Assembly: GCA_036873135.1 (NCBI GenBank)
Contig: JAPTYO010000010.1
Coordinates: 9,710,634 to 9,774,633, forward strand
DNA length: 64,000 nucleotides
Reading direction: 5' to 3'
Source: Clarkia xantiana subsp. parviflora
Lineage: Eukaryota; Streptophyta; Magnoliopsida; Myrtales; Onagraceae
Shown: positions 47,301 through 57,198 of the stretch, in pieces
Position numbering within the stretch: the stretch's first letter is position 1
How the letters are laid out: each line of letters opens with the position of its first letter
The notes under the pieces: model-generated
The model's database searches: none
Seen by the model: the letters and a program-made list of their open reading frames with translations, nothing else
Told to the model about the DNA's origin: nothing
Position numbers and translations under genes: made by a program

Positions 47301-50300
47301 ATATCATCATCATCATCAATTCATCATAATGAACTGGGTTCTTCATCCGTTAAAAATTGCAACGGTTCGTGTAGGATTCCGGTCGAATCCGGCTTTTATT
47401 TATATCGAACCGGTCGATATGCTGGTTTTAGGATAGTACCCTTTGAAGGGAAGGCACCCTTTGGGGTGAGGATTTTATATATTGAATGATGATGATGATG
47501 AAATAGATAGATATATATATTCCTATATATTAGCATATTAACCACGTTTCTTGAAATAATTATCATATATTTGGTATAGGGCATATATGCATGGGTGGGC
47601 TAACACATACTCGTTCACAAAGTCTATGGGAGAAATGATTCTGATGAACTTCCACGATGCGATACCTTTGGTGATTGTCCGACCAACCATCATTACCAGC
47701 ACGTACAAAGATCCATTTCCTAGTTGGACTGAAGGTTTCAAGTAAGTATATATTATCACTTTATCGTATCTCTCAAATTAATTAATCCTCCCTTAATAAT
47801 ATGTTCGAAGGAAATGAATTATATTTGGAAAAATATTGCAGAACCATAGACAGCATTGCAATTAGCTACGGTCAAGGAAAACTGAAATGCTTCGTGGGAG
47901 ATCCAAACACTGTGGTTGATCTTGTAAGCCTTTATTATTCCTTTCTCTCCCTCAATAATATAACGGAAATCATATTTTATGAATCTCAACTATTGGCTTA
48001 TTATGAGTGTTAGGAGTAACAATTTTATTTTATTTTATTATTCGTTATTTGAAGAGTTAAATGTGACTTATTAGTCAACCATAACTCAATTTACTTGGGG
48101 CTCTTTTTGTTCACCATGTAATAGACTTGTAAAAGATTAGTTTTCCTGATATAATGACCGTGACTGCATTTAATTAACTTCTCTATTTTTCAAAAATTCA
48201 GGGCAATGCGGACTCTTAACTAGGTGAATCTAGTCATGACTGACTGATAAATTACACTACAGACGCCATATAATCAAAAAAAAAAAAAAATTAAAGCCGA
48301 CACTCCTAAAAATCACATATCGATAGTTAAGACTTCTAAAAGATTATTATTTTTCATAATACAATGGCCGAACTGCATTTAATTAACTTCTCTATGTAGA
48401 TTCCAGTGGATATGGTGGTAAATGCAATGCTGGTGGCAATTGCGGTGAATGCCAACAAACCCTACTCAAGTACAATTTACAATATTGGTTCTTCGATGAG
48501 AAACCCCTTCAGATCAGAGGATCTCCAGAGTTTCATTTGCCATCACTTCAAGAAAAATCCCTTAATTACAAAAAATGGAAAGCCTATTGTGCCTGCTGCA
48601 GTAAAAATGTTTCCATCCATGGAAAGCTTTCACAAGCACATGAAACTCCGCTACATACCCTTAATCAAGGTTCGTATTGTCTTTCCGCTCATTCAAAAAT
48701 ATGTGTTATGATAGGTTAATGGGTTAAGAACACATTAGGGGCCTGAATGTTTGCCCATGTTGCCAAAAGGAGTCTGAATTGAAAAAACGTATTATTAAGG
48801 GCCTAAATTTTGAGTTTTGTGTTTTTTCAAGTCTCCGTCCAAATTTTCTGTTAAATCTAACAGATTCACGTGAAAAGACAAAAATACCCTTTTGTAATTA
48901 TTATACAATTTATCAATTTAATTAATAAAATGTGAAATGTCTAAAATACCCCTACACACTAATTATGCCCTTAAGGCCACACGCTCCGGCCACCGCCCGG
49001 CGACCACGACCCGGCTCCGGCGACCACCACCGGCCTCCGATCGGAGCCAAAAAAGCTCCGATCTGGAGCCCTGTGGCTCCGATCGGGAGCCACAGAGCTC
49101 CGATCGGGGCCACAGAGCTCCGATCGGAGCCACAGAGCTCCGATCGGAGCTTTGTGGCTCCGACCGGAGCTTTTTGGCTCCGACCGGAGCTTTTTTGGCT
49201 CCGATCGGAGCTTTTCGGTCGTCGCCGGAGGCCGGTGGTGGTCGCCGGAGGTCGGTGGTGGTCGCCGGAGGTCGGTGGTGGTCGCCGGAGGCCGGTGGTG
49301 GTCGCCGGAGTCGGGGTGGTGGTGGTCGCCGGAGTTGTGGTGGTTTAAAGGGTATTTTCGTCATTTTAGGTCAAACATATAAGAGACACACTTTGGTCAA
49401 AGGGTATTTTCGGGTTTTCAAATTATTTTTGGTCACATGCCAAGCATGTGACCACTTTCCGTCACTTTTAACAGAAAAAATAGACGGAGACCTCACTTAT
49501 ACACAAAACTCAAAATTCAGGCCCTAAATAATACGTTTTTTCAATTCAGACCCCTTTTGGCAACATGGGCAAACATTCAGGCCCCTATTGTGTTCTTAAC
49601 CCTAGGTTAATTATGTTGGTGTTTGAATATGTCTTTGTGTGTATGTGTGTGTAATAGAGATGGAGAGGATATGAGAGACTTGTTGTTTTGTCTTCTCAAC
49701 TTGTTGCATTCTCATTCATCTCATCTCCTATTTATAGGTACATATGGGTGCTTCTAGTTACTTCATCTTCTAGTGACTTCATACTCTAGTAAGTTCATTT
49801 TCTAGAGTCTTCATGAGACTCCTACCTAGAGAGACTTCTACACACTTAGACTATTCTACACACTCTCATAATTAGTTAGACTCCTCTAGACTCTCATAGA
49901 GATATTTCTAGATAATCAAGTTTAATTATTTCCAACAATTCCCCCCATTAAACTTGATTCTTCTGATGTCATCCTTGCGACGTTCATCACTTCTCATTGG
50001 AACGTGTCTGGTCTTGTGTTTATCTCTATCATAACCACTCGTGTATGCTTGGTGGTCTTTTCGAGCTTGTCTTTGTTGACAACTCGTGCTCCATCCGTGT
50101 CTTCGCAATCTACGATCCTTGTATTCTCGTTTTGCCATTGTCCTTTTATTTCGCCACTTTGTCTCTTTGATAACTTCTTTGTGTGTTGCTCCATCACATC
50201 CTGCAGAGAGACATAAATTACCATAGAATTCTTCATCGTCATTCACTTCAACGACTTGCGCGGAATTGTATATGTCTTGGATCCGCCTTGTCCTCAGCAC

Positions 50301-53300
50301 AGGCGATTTGCTCGAGTCATCTTCTTCCTGTTGAGTATCAACATGTGGGGGTGATAACGGTTCTTGAACTTCAACACGCCGAGCTTCTTTTCTTCGCGGT
50401 TCTTCAACTTCAATAACCTGTTTTGGTTGGTCATTATTCATCTCCCAATTCCATGTTTGTTCTTCGTCGAACTCGACATCTCTTGAGATCACAACCCTCT
50501 TTGTGTTGGGATTGTATAACTTGTAGCCGCTTGAATTCTCGTCATATCCAATCATAAAACACTTCTGATTCTGCTGCAATTTTGCGTATGCCACGCACCC
50601 GAAAACTCGAAGATGATCGATGCACGGCTTTCTCTTGCTCCATGCTTCCTCTGGTGTCATGTTTCCAATCCGCTTGGTCGGAAACCTGTTAAGCAAATAA
50701 ACTGCGGTAGCAATAGCGTCTCCCCAAAATTCTTTCGGGACATTTCTCTCCTTCAACATGCACCGAACTAAATTCAAGATCGTCCGGTTCTTCCTCTCAG
50801 AGACTCCATTTTGTTGAGGGGTTTGCGGCATGGTTAGCTGATGCACGATCCCGTTCTCTTTGCAAAAACTGTCAAATTCACGCGATGTATACTCGCCTCC
50901 TCGGTCGGTTTGTAAGCACTTCAAATAACGACCGCTTTGCTTCTCGACCATATTTGTGAACTCCTTGAACTTTGTCAACACTTCACTTTTCTGCTTCATC
51001 ATATAAACCCAAGTCTTGCCACTATAATCATCGGTGAAGGTTAAGAAATACCTATTTCCGCCAATGGACATGAGAGTGATTGGTCCGCACACATCGGAGT
51101 GGACTAAGTCGAGACGACCAGCTGCTCTCTTCGATTGATACTTCTTGAATAGTCTCCTTTGTTGCTTTCCGATGACACATGTTTCGCACACGCCGTTGGG
51201 ATGATTGATCTTGGGCAAACCTCGTACCATGTTTTTCTTCTCCATCAATTCCAGCGCCTTGAAATTTAGATGGCCATACCGGAGATGCCAAAGATTCGAG
51301 TTGTCTATGGTTGTCACCTTCAAGCAATTCTTCTCGTTGATCCTTAACTCCAACGGGAACATTCGGTTCTTCGTCATGGCTACTTTCGTGATAACATTGT
51401 TGTTATTATCACGGATGGTAAGTGTATTCTCCTTCACCCGGACGTCGTATCCCTTCTCTAACAATTGTCCGACACTTAATATATTGTTCTTCATGTCGGG
51501 AACAAAGTAGACATTGGCGATGCACAACTGTCGTCCGTTCTTGAGTTCAAAGAGAACTTTACCTTTCCCTTTAATTTGGTGTTGAGAAAGATCGCCAAAT
51601 GTGATGTGTCCACCGTGTCTTTCATCAAGCTCCGCAAAGAACTCCTTCCTTCCGCACATATGGTTGGATGCTCCCGTGTCGATGAACCATGTTTTGGATT
51701 TCATCTCATCCACTTGATTGTATGACATCAAAAGAACTCCATCGTCGTCAATCTTCTCCGCGAAGTTTGCATTTTCTTCCTCAATGTCGGCGTTATACCA
51801 ACATTCTGCTGCATAGTGGCCATATTTTTTGCACACATAGCATTGAACTCCTGATTTGCTATTTCTCCATCCACATTGAACTCGTCCGCGACCACGACCA
51901 CGACCGCGACCTCTTCCTCGATCTCCTTCTTGGATCGACTCTCCATCATCGTTATCGACTTCATTGGTGGTTATTGTTCGACCACCTCTCCCTCTTCGCG
52001 TTGTGAATCTTCCTCTTTGGAAGCCACCTCGTGATCCGTCATTCTTTAACGTCATTTTTGCTTGAAAGCATGCTCCAAGGATGTACCTTCTCCTCTCTTC
52101 AAAAGTCGTTGTTCATGGGCTTGTAGAGAACCCATGAGCTGCTCCACGAACATCTCTTCTAAGTCCTTGGATTCTTCAATCGCCACGGCCACAAGGTCAA
52201 ACTTAGGATCGAGGGATCTCAAGATCTTCTCTATGACACGAACATCTTCCAAGTTTTCTCCATTTCTTCGCATTTGATGCGCGATTGAAATGACCCGCGT
52301 GAAGTAGTCGGAGATAGATTCTGAGCTTTCTTGATGGAGGGATTCAAATTGAGCACGAAGAGCTTGTAGGCGAATTTTCTTTACCTTTTCGACGCCTCCG
52401 TACGCCTTTTGGAGTATAGCCCAGGCTTCGTATGATGTCTTGGCTGGAGCGACTAACTCGAACGTGGCTTCATCAAGACCTTGATATATTGTGAACAAGG
52501 CCTTCTTCTCCTTCTTCCGTTGCTCCTTCAATTCTTCCTTCTCTTCTTTTGACATTTCCGACGTCACTTCGGGTTCCTCAAACTCGGTCTCCACGAGCTC
52601 CCATACGTCAAGCGATCCCAATAGGGCCTTCATTTGGATGCACCATTTATCATAGTTATCCTTCGTCAATCTCGGCACTTGCATGTTTGTTGTTGCCATC
52701 GCGATCTTTAAACCTTGCTCTGATACCACTTGTTGGTGTTTGAATATGTCTTTGTGTGTCTGTGTGTGTAAGAGAGATGGAGAGGATATGAGAGACTTGT
52801 TGTTTTGTCTTCTCAACTTGTTGCATTCTCATTCATCTCATCTCCTATTTATAGGTACATATGGGTGCTTCTAGTTACTTCATCTTCTAGTGACTTCATA
52901 CTCTAGTAAGTTCATTTTCTAGAGACTTCATGAGACTCCTACCTAGAGAGACTTCTACACACTTAGACTATTCTACACACTCTCGTAATTAGTTAGACTC
53001 CTCTAGACTCTCATAGAGATATTTCTAGATAATCAAGTTTAATTATTTCCAACAAATTACCACTGCTAGCTCAAGTTTTGCCCAATCGGACATCTACTAG
53101 AAAAATGGCTTTTAACGACAATAATTTAATGAAGTCACAATCATTATATCATGAAAAATGGCTTTTAACGACAATAATTTAATGACAGGTATGAATACCT
53201 ATCGCTGAAAGTATCTATTATCGACATGATTTTTATATGTCGCAATTTCTCGGCCATATTTAACAACTAGATTCCAAGCACGTCGCTAAAATTCGAATTA

Positions 53301-54503
53301 AAACCTCACACTAAGCAGCTAGCTGGTGAAATTATTTGTGGGTGAAATTATTTGTGGGTTTACCACTCTGTGTACAATTGCTTTATGATGTATATTCTCA
53401 TTTGTACAGTTAGTTGTCTATATTATTTTTTCTAAAAGAATTAGCTAAATAAAAATTGATTTTTCGATTCCCCAAAGTTGGAAAGTTTAGCGACAAGAGA
53501 AGCTGTCGCTAAATTGTACATGCATATCGTTTAAGGTTTTAGCAACAGGTATTTCCTGTCAGTAAACCTTAGTGACAAGATGAGTATGTTATCGCTACTA
53601 TTACTAGCGGCAAGACCTTTAGTAACGGGATAGTGATAGGAAAGCACGTGTCGCTAAATAATTTAGTGATAGGAATTTGGGATTTTAGGGACATAATATA
53701 TCTGTCGCTAAAAGCCCTTTTTTCTACTTAGTGGGAGAAATGACATATTTACCCCTCAAAATTTGGCTAGTAAAATGCACACTAAAACAATTGATTAGTA
53801 TTTTGCATATATAGTCCAATTACATTCAGCTAGGGAAGTGCACATTGAAGCATATACTTCAACTAGCTAGTCATGTGCATACTTCATTTATTTGTAAACA
53901 ATTGCTGCAAATTTGGACATAACGTGATACACATGCAAGATTCTGTAATATATAATCAGCCCTACATTATATATATTATACCCCTAATAGTTAGAGAGTT
54001 GATAAGTTGAGAGGCATATTATCTGCAGGTTCTGGGAGTAGTTAGTTCGACTTTCTGCCCATGTTTGAAAGGCTTACATTCGGATCTCAGTCGACAAATA
54101 AGTTTGGCTATGCGACTTTCAAAACTCAACGAGCCCTATCTCTTTTCTCAAACTATGTAAGTTTCAAATTCAGTAATTGTGTTATAATTAGCTAGTGTTC
54201 ACTCATATACGGTTTTGCTTCGGATCCCTAAATGACTTGATTAAAATCATTTTCTAATGTCGAACATTACGTAACAAAATGGGTGTAGTATTTTAAATAA
54301 ATAAAGATCAAACCATAAACATATAATATATATATACTTTCAGATTCGACGACAAAAATACAGAAAATCTTAGGAGAAGCTACAAGAAGAAGGAAGGCGA
54401 GTCGGACAATTTCGAGTTTGACCCAATTTGCATTGATTGGGAGGATTACATAATGAGGATCCACCTTCCTGGAGCTACCAAACATATTGCTGCTGCCAAA
54501 TAA
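37875..54503 (+). CDS. FAR: Fatty acyl-CoA reductase, copy C (10 exons, complete and in frame)
   Basis: Exons: 37875-37977, 38087-38190, 38456-38664, 40102-40202, 40287-40500, 47580-47741, 47842-47923, 48400-48669, 54029-54156, 54344-54503. They sum to 1533 nt (510 residues plus TAA), every junction is GT-AG and all phases agree, with no internal stop. The length is normal for plant FARs. Residues 26-33 (TGATGFLA) are the NADPH-binding Rossmann motif; [16 protein letters not shown] and TTKFDERYD follow as in the family; Y254-S-F-T-K258 is the SDR catalytic Yxxx[12 protein letters not shown] and PFPSWTEGF come next; the C-terminal FAR_C domain ends with [11 protein letters not shown]. No plastid transit peptide is evident, suggesting the ER-type FARs that make wax or suberin alcohols. 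Introns 5 (7.1 kb) and 8 (5.4 kb) are filled with TEs. This is the best candidate for the working gene of the cluster. Confidence 0.9.
38820..40101 (+). other. FAR copy C intron 3, native sequence
   Basis: Uninterrupted counterpart of copy B intron 3, which shows the pre-insertion state of the gypsy target (ttgggatatatag at 39187). No gene. Confidence 0.7.
40704..41133 (-). repeat. Copia 3' LTR (minus orientation)
   Basis: 430 bp, paired with 43778-44201; TG...CA ends. Confidence 0.9.
41203..41894. mobile_element. hAT-type MITE inside the copia element
   Basis: 692 bp bounded by TAGGGCTGGC and GCCGGCCCTA, flanked by an exact 8-bp TSD, gttgtact (41195-41202 and 41895-41902). The interior is dominated by accataaccataacc repeats near both ends in opposite orientation. 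It supplies the last residues and stop of the gag reading frame at 41872. Confidence 0.85.
41872..43491 (-). pseudogene. Copia gag-protease reading, 3' part
   Basis: 539 residues on the minus strand. A UBN2-type gag domain ([27 protein letters not shown]) is followed by a CCHC zinc knuckle, [14 protein letters not shown], and a copia protease start, [14 protein letters not shown], with [17 protein letters not shown] further on. It then runs into unrelated charged sequence without GAG-preintegrase or integrase, and its stop lies inside the hAT MITE. In the same frame upstream (43522-43770) the gag N-terminus ([18 protein letters not shown]) is cut off by a TAG at about 43522, so the full gag is broken by a nonsense codon. 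Confidence 0.8.
43522..43737 (-). pseudogene. Copia gag N-terminus, ending in a premature TAG
   Basis: Minus-strand reading with [20 protein letters not shown] and LWDVVEGND, the conserved start of copia gag (NY-x-x-W and LWDVVEG). The frame continues after TAG as [11 protein letters not shown] and joins the downstream gag at 43491, so the two are one gene with a nonsense codon. Confidence 0.78.
43778..44201 (-). repeat. Copia 5' LTR (minus orientation)
   Basis: 424 bp; followed by TSD tgcaa at 44202. Confidence 0.9.
45190..46854 (-). pseudogene. Hsp110/HSP70-14/15-like pseudogene
   Basis: Minus-strand readings match the plant Hsp110-subfamily HSP70 (cytosolic nucleotide-exchange chaperone) in collinear order. 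The ATPase-domain piece [21 protein letters not shown] is at 46633-46854. After a deletion, [20 protein letters not shown] and [13 protein letters not shown] of the beta-sandwich domain lie at 46386-46530, then [26 protein letters not shown] and [11 protein letters not shown] (45847-46320), [12 protein letters not shown] at 45847 and [11 protein letters not shown] near 45810. It is interrupted at 45776-45358 by a solo LTR and resumes with [13 protein letters not shown] near 45290. Stops, frameshifts and a lost ATPase half make it non-functional. It is antisense to FAR C and probably arrived inside a transposon. Confidence 0.8.
45358..45776. mobile_element. Solo LTR inserted in the HSP70 pseudogene
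   Basis: 419 bp with TGATGCAG...CTGCATCA ends, flanked by attag / atcag (45353-45357 and 45777-45781, one mismatch). The HSP70 reading is collinear on both sides, which supports these borders. Confidence 0.65.
46855..47579 (+). other. Distal part of FAR C intron 5
   Basis: The stretch to about 47240 may be 5' sequence of the captured HSP70 gene (no coding motif seen). A short inverted ttgaagggaaggcacc-like region and (atg)n/(atc)n microsatellites follow at 47300-47510. Native intron resumes near 47531 (accacgtttcttgaaat, shared with copy B) and ends in the acceptor at 47579. Confidence 0.5.
48721..49602. mobile_element. Mutator-type foldback MITE with GC-rich core in FAR C intron 8
   Basis: Ends GGGTTAAGAACACATTAGGG and its inverse; perfect 9-bp TSD taggttaat (48712-48720 and 49603-49611). 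Close relative of 10931-11682. Core 48985-49345 has gctccggcgaccacc units, agctccgatcggagc palindromes and ggtggtcgccggagg units. Repeat-derived ORFs run on both strands. Confidence 0.92.
49614..49937 (-). repeat. Copia 3' LTR (minus orientation)
   Basis: 324 bp, TG...CA, paired with 52731-53054. Confidence 0.92.
49926..52055 (-). pseudogene. Copia protease-integrase reading, RT deleted
   Basis: 709 residues on the minus strand. RG-rich basic segment near 15-70; CCHC zinc knuckle [15 protein letters not shown] near 75-90; aspartic protease [13 protein letters not shown] near 125; GAG-preintegrase ([14 protein letters not shown]) and the HHCC region; integrase core with D-D-E residues in [18 protein letters not shown] and [11 protein letters not shown]; then GCVAYAKLQ and [15 protein letters not shown]. 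After about residue 600 the sequence should become reverse transcriptase, but a frameshifted remnant of about 100 residues leads straight to the purine tract. The start overlaps the end of gag by a few bases in another frame. Confidence 0.88.
52052..52696 (-). CDS. Copia gag
   Basis: Start chosen at the Met of [19 protein letters not shown] (about 52696), the conserved gag start just after the PBS; the open frame extends upstream into the LTR. About 214 residues with a UBN2 gag domain: [82 protein letters not shown]. It stops at TGA in a caaaaatgacg context where the integrase reading begins in another frame. A single-base change in the A run is the simplest explanation; programmed frameshifting is not excluded. 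Confidence 0.82.
   Translation of the reverse strand, partial: ATTNMQVPRLTKDNYDKWCIQMKALLGSLDVWELVETEFEEPEVTSEMSKEEKEELKEQRKKEKKALFTIYQGLDEATFELVAPAKTSYEAWAILQKAYGGVEKVKKIRLQALRAQFESLHQESSESISDYFTRVISIAHQMRRNGENLEDVRVIEKILRSLDPKFDLVAVAIEESKDLEEMFVEQLMGSLQAHEQRLLKRGEGTSLEHAFKQK
52731..53054 (-). repeat. Copia 5' LTR (minus orientation)
   Basis: 324 bp, followed by TSD aatta at 53055. Confidence 0.92.
53091..53733. mobile_element. CACTA-type MITE in FAR C intron 8
   Basis: The right end on the minus strand reads CACTAAGTAGAAAAAAGGG; the left end, catctactagaaaaatggc, is a mutated counterpart. The 3-bp TSD gga (53088-53090 and 53734-53736) fits CACTA elements. Subterminal units of cgctaaa, gcgacaag and agtgataggaa type lie in both orientations. 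No transposase. Confidence 0.72.
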
Positions 54504-54704
54504 ATAAAATATATATAATGCGATTCCGTTTGGACACATATTTAATCAATTTCCTCATATATCCACACAAAGTTGCTTCTGTGGAGCCAACTTACTACAA
54601 AAAATAATGGAGCTCTTGTATGTTCACTTTGAGTGGGCACTTCCCATGCCCTTTAGGCATGCAATAATGGAGCATGTATTAAAATACATTTATTTATAAT
54701 AATG
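54504..54704. other. 3' flank of FAR copy C
   Basis: Homologous to the 3' flanks of copies A and B; likely 3' UTR. No other gene. Confidence 0.5.
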
Positions 54705-54707
54705 ATA

Positions 54708-54855
54708 ACAATAAAATAAAAGTATGCATGTTGTAAAAACTATACAATTTTTTTTTGGGTATATACTGTGTGGAAACTATCACAATAAAATAAAAGTATG
54801 CATGTTGTAAAAACTATACAATTTTTTTTGGGTATATACTGTATGGAAACTATGC
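54708..54855. repeat. Tandem duplication of about 73 bp
   Basis: Two adjacent copies contain caataaaataaaagtatgca, tgttgtaaaaactatacaat and gggtatatactgt; they differ in T-run length and one base (gtgtgg / gtatgg). Non-coding. Confidence 0.75.
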
Positions 54856-54889
54856 ATAATTTATATCATCAATATGGAAGTTTTTTAGG

Positions 54890-56379
54890 GGCTTTTTTAA
54901 GATTGTTTTGTGGGAAGAAAAATCGACTTGACATCCCCACTTGCCTCATTTTAGTATCGATAGACGCCCCACTATTAACTTCTTTCGACTTGGGGGCAGA
55001 AGAAGCTTCTGCCATAGCTTGACGATGATTCCGAAGGATCATCTTGATAAAATCTAAGAAGAATAAGGAGATTGATCATCAAATGGTTGTTAAAAGGCAG
55101 GGAGTAGCCATCCTAAAAAGAAAGAAGTAGTCTCGGAATACCTGAAGAATGACTGTTCGCCATAAATATTTGTTTTCCACTCAGGAATGGCTCACTCTTC
55201 AAGGATCAAATCAGATTATGAAAACAAGAGCAATGGTGAAAAATAAACGTGAAACAGTAGTATTTATACTGAAATCTCCACCGCCTGGGATAACTTCTCA
55301 GGGAAGCTTTCCCTAGGTCATCACCCATTGCTGCAATTACTGACAACATGACCATTTTCTAGAGAACCGTTGCGAATTTACTGAGACGACTCTTGAGCTT
55401 CTCCAAAACCACCCAACGGTCAAAAATTCATTAGCCAATGGCCACGTCTCAACTAAAGACACCCGTCTCAACCTCAAAAATCATAAGTTCGTAAGCTGAT
55501 AGCCAAATTGGATTCATAATCTTGCCAATAGATCTTGAAGGTTATACTCGAATCAAGGCCTCCTCTTCATAAATGAAGTTGACGACTTAAGTCTCGGGGG
55601 GCAAGTGTTGGGTTACGAATAAAATGATAGAATAGTATGAAGTCGAGTACGTCTAAAGGCGAGACTAAAGAAAAATAAGTCGTCGATCATTTCTGCTCAG
55701 AACGACAAGGCAAAGACAAATGGCCGACGACTATATATGAAGAAGTCGACTTTTGAAGAACAATTAACGAAAGAAGGCGACTAAATCACTCAAGGCTCTC
55801 CTATTAAGGTACGAGTCGATAGCCAAAACACCACTGAAAACCCTTCCTCTTAAGGAAAGAGACAGGTGGCGACCTGCTCTGACCGCCATGAAAAAACATT
55901 CCTCTTAAGGAAAGGGACAGGTGGACTGGCGACCTGCTCTAGCCGTCATGAAGAAACCTTCCTCTTAAGGAAAGGGACAGGTGGTGACCTGCTTCAGCCG
56001 CCAAAGGAAAACCTTCCCAGCTAAGGAAAGATGAGGTGACGACCTACTTGTCACCTGCTTAAGCCGACTCTGGACAAATACCCTCCCAAGAGGGTAGCCG
56101 CCATTTAAAGTCGGTAATCTCTAGGGGAACATTCTAAATATTTTACAATCTTGATTCTCATAGTTTACAATATTCTTACATAAATCCATTACTGACTTAA
56201 GTTTCGGAGTGGAATCAGGGGTCATCCCCACCCCTTTTCAGGTCCTCGCCTAGCACAAAGCTCCTAAAGGAAACTAAGTATCCAAGATGTCGAGAAAGAT
56301 ACTTAAAAATAGTTAGCTCCCGACGAGACCTCGAAGTCCACTACTAGAAATTCAAGGCCACGTCATCTTGATCCTAACA
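54890..56379 (+). mobile_element. 5'-truncated gypsy element (internal end plus 3' LTR)
   Basis: The internal fragment (about 54890-55605) is non-coding and ends in a polypurine tract, ctcggggggcaag, directly before an LTR that starts TGTTGGGTTACG at 55606 and ends GATCCTAACA at 56379 (774 bp). No upstream LTR, gag or pol is present, so it is a truncated 3' end. The tract is almost the same as that of the 13258-22670 element, suggesting a related lineage. Confidence 0.65.
55835..56050 (+). repeat. Tandem repeats of about 60-65 bp in gypsy LTR
   Basis: Three to four units of (a)aaccttcctcttaaggaaag followed by ggacaggtgg and cgacctgct. Short versions of the motif occur in the FAR B and C upstream regions (10600-10710 and 36200/37370-37440). 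Confidence 0.7.
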
Positions 56380-57083
56380 TTTACCATATAATATTTGGTG
56401 AACAGTTTAGCTGGCTAAATCTAATGAGTAAGCCCCATCCCAAATCGTGCCCGAGTCGTATTTGGACGGAAACTTTTGAGGCAAAACCAAAAGTTTGAAG
56501 AACATAACCTATCTCGATTTAGTTCATAAATCCCAACTCTCTTTGGTTGTATGAAAACTTAATATGCGGAACTTAATGTTTATATGAGAACTTGAGATGT
56601 GTATAATTGAACATTTGTATTGGAAAATTTGAGAAAATTGAAATAGAAATGATATGTTCATTTTTTTAAAATTTTGAAGTGTAAATTTTAGATAGGCCCA
56701 AATTACACAAGCCACCATTAGCGGACCTTTTTATGTAGACTTAGGCACGGGTTCGGGCTGAGTTTTTGAAAAGCTCCACCTATTTGGCCCAAGCTCGGCC
56801 CTACCACCTTTATTTTTTTTTACAAGTAAAATCATGCTGTAAATCTGCTAACGGAAAGCCAATCACAAGTCACAATCAAGGTGTTGACCGTGGAAAGTTT
56901 CCAAAAGCACTTCAAAGTTTCCATGTAAGATTTTTTTTTTTGGCCAGTTCATTTAGAATCAGAAGACAATTCTTAATTATAAGATATTTTCAATAAACTT
57001 TAATTAAATAATGCAAATACTTATAGAATATAAAGATTGTTTTTCTTGCAAAATTTCATTCACAAATTGTGTGCTGATTTCTT
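56380..57083. other. AT-rich spacer
   Basis: No gene found. Pieces around 56820-56990 are low-complexity and unassigned. Confidence 0.5.
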
Positions 57084-57198
57084 GGACTCGGACTTATTCA
57101 ACTTTGACCCGACTCATATTGATGAAGATGACTTCTTCATGAGAATCCACTTTCCTGGAGCTTCAGTGCTAAATAAATTTTCAGACAACCCGGTTTGA
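57084..57198 (+). pseudogene. FAR: FAR last-exon relic (fourth FAR copy)
   Basis: The + reading, DSDLFNFDPTHIDEDDFF followed by MRIHFPGAS, parallels the last exon of copies A-C ([13 protein letters not shown]...RIHLPGA), with the conserved FDP-x-x-ID and IH-x-PGA. No other FAR exon is found nearby, the acceptor side is degraded, and the reading stops at TGA 57196. It shows that the FAR cluster once extended further. Confidence 0.75.

Larger units (their letters stand above)
44325..47510 (-). mobile_element. Possible Helitron carrying an HSP70 relic
   Basis: In FAR C intron 5, foreign sequence begins after an (AT)n run. Read on the minus strand the left edge is a Helitron-like 3' terminus: a 6-bp hairpin, CGCATG-loop-CGTGCG (one G-U pair), then aaaacaa and CTAG, followed by T. 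A 5' TC end next to A cannot be fixed; native intron resumes by about 47531. The interior carries a minus-strand HSP70 gene fragment. Hairpin plus CTAG is suggestive, not proof. Confidence 0.4.
49614..53054 (-). mobile_element. Ty1/copia element lacking reverse transcriptase, in FAR C intron 8
   Basis: Two 324-bp LTRs (49614-49937 and 52731-53054) begin TGTTGGTGTTTG and end TTTCCAACA. Exact 5-bp TSD aatta (49609-49613 and 53055-53059). Minus-strand PBS AGTGGTATCAGAGC follows the 5' LTR; purine tract atggggggaat abuts the 3' LTR at 49938. Interior: gag, then zinc knuckle, protease and integrase; the RT-RNase H region is reduced to a garbled remnant. The LTRs differ at only a few positions by eye, so insertion is recent. 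It landed only 2 bp past the TSD of the foldback MITE. Confidence 0.93.
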
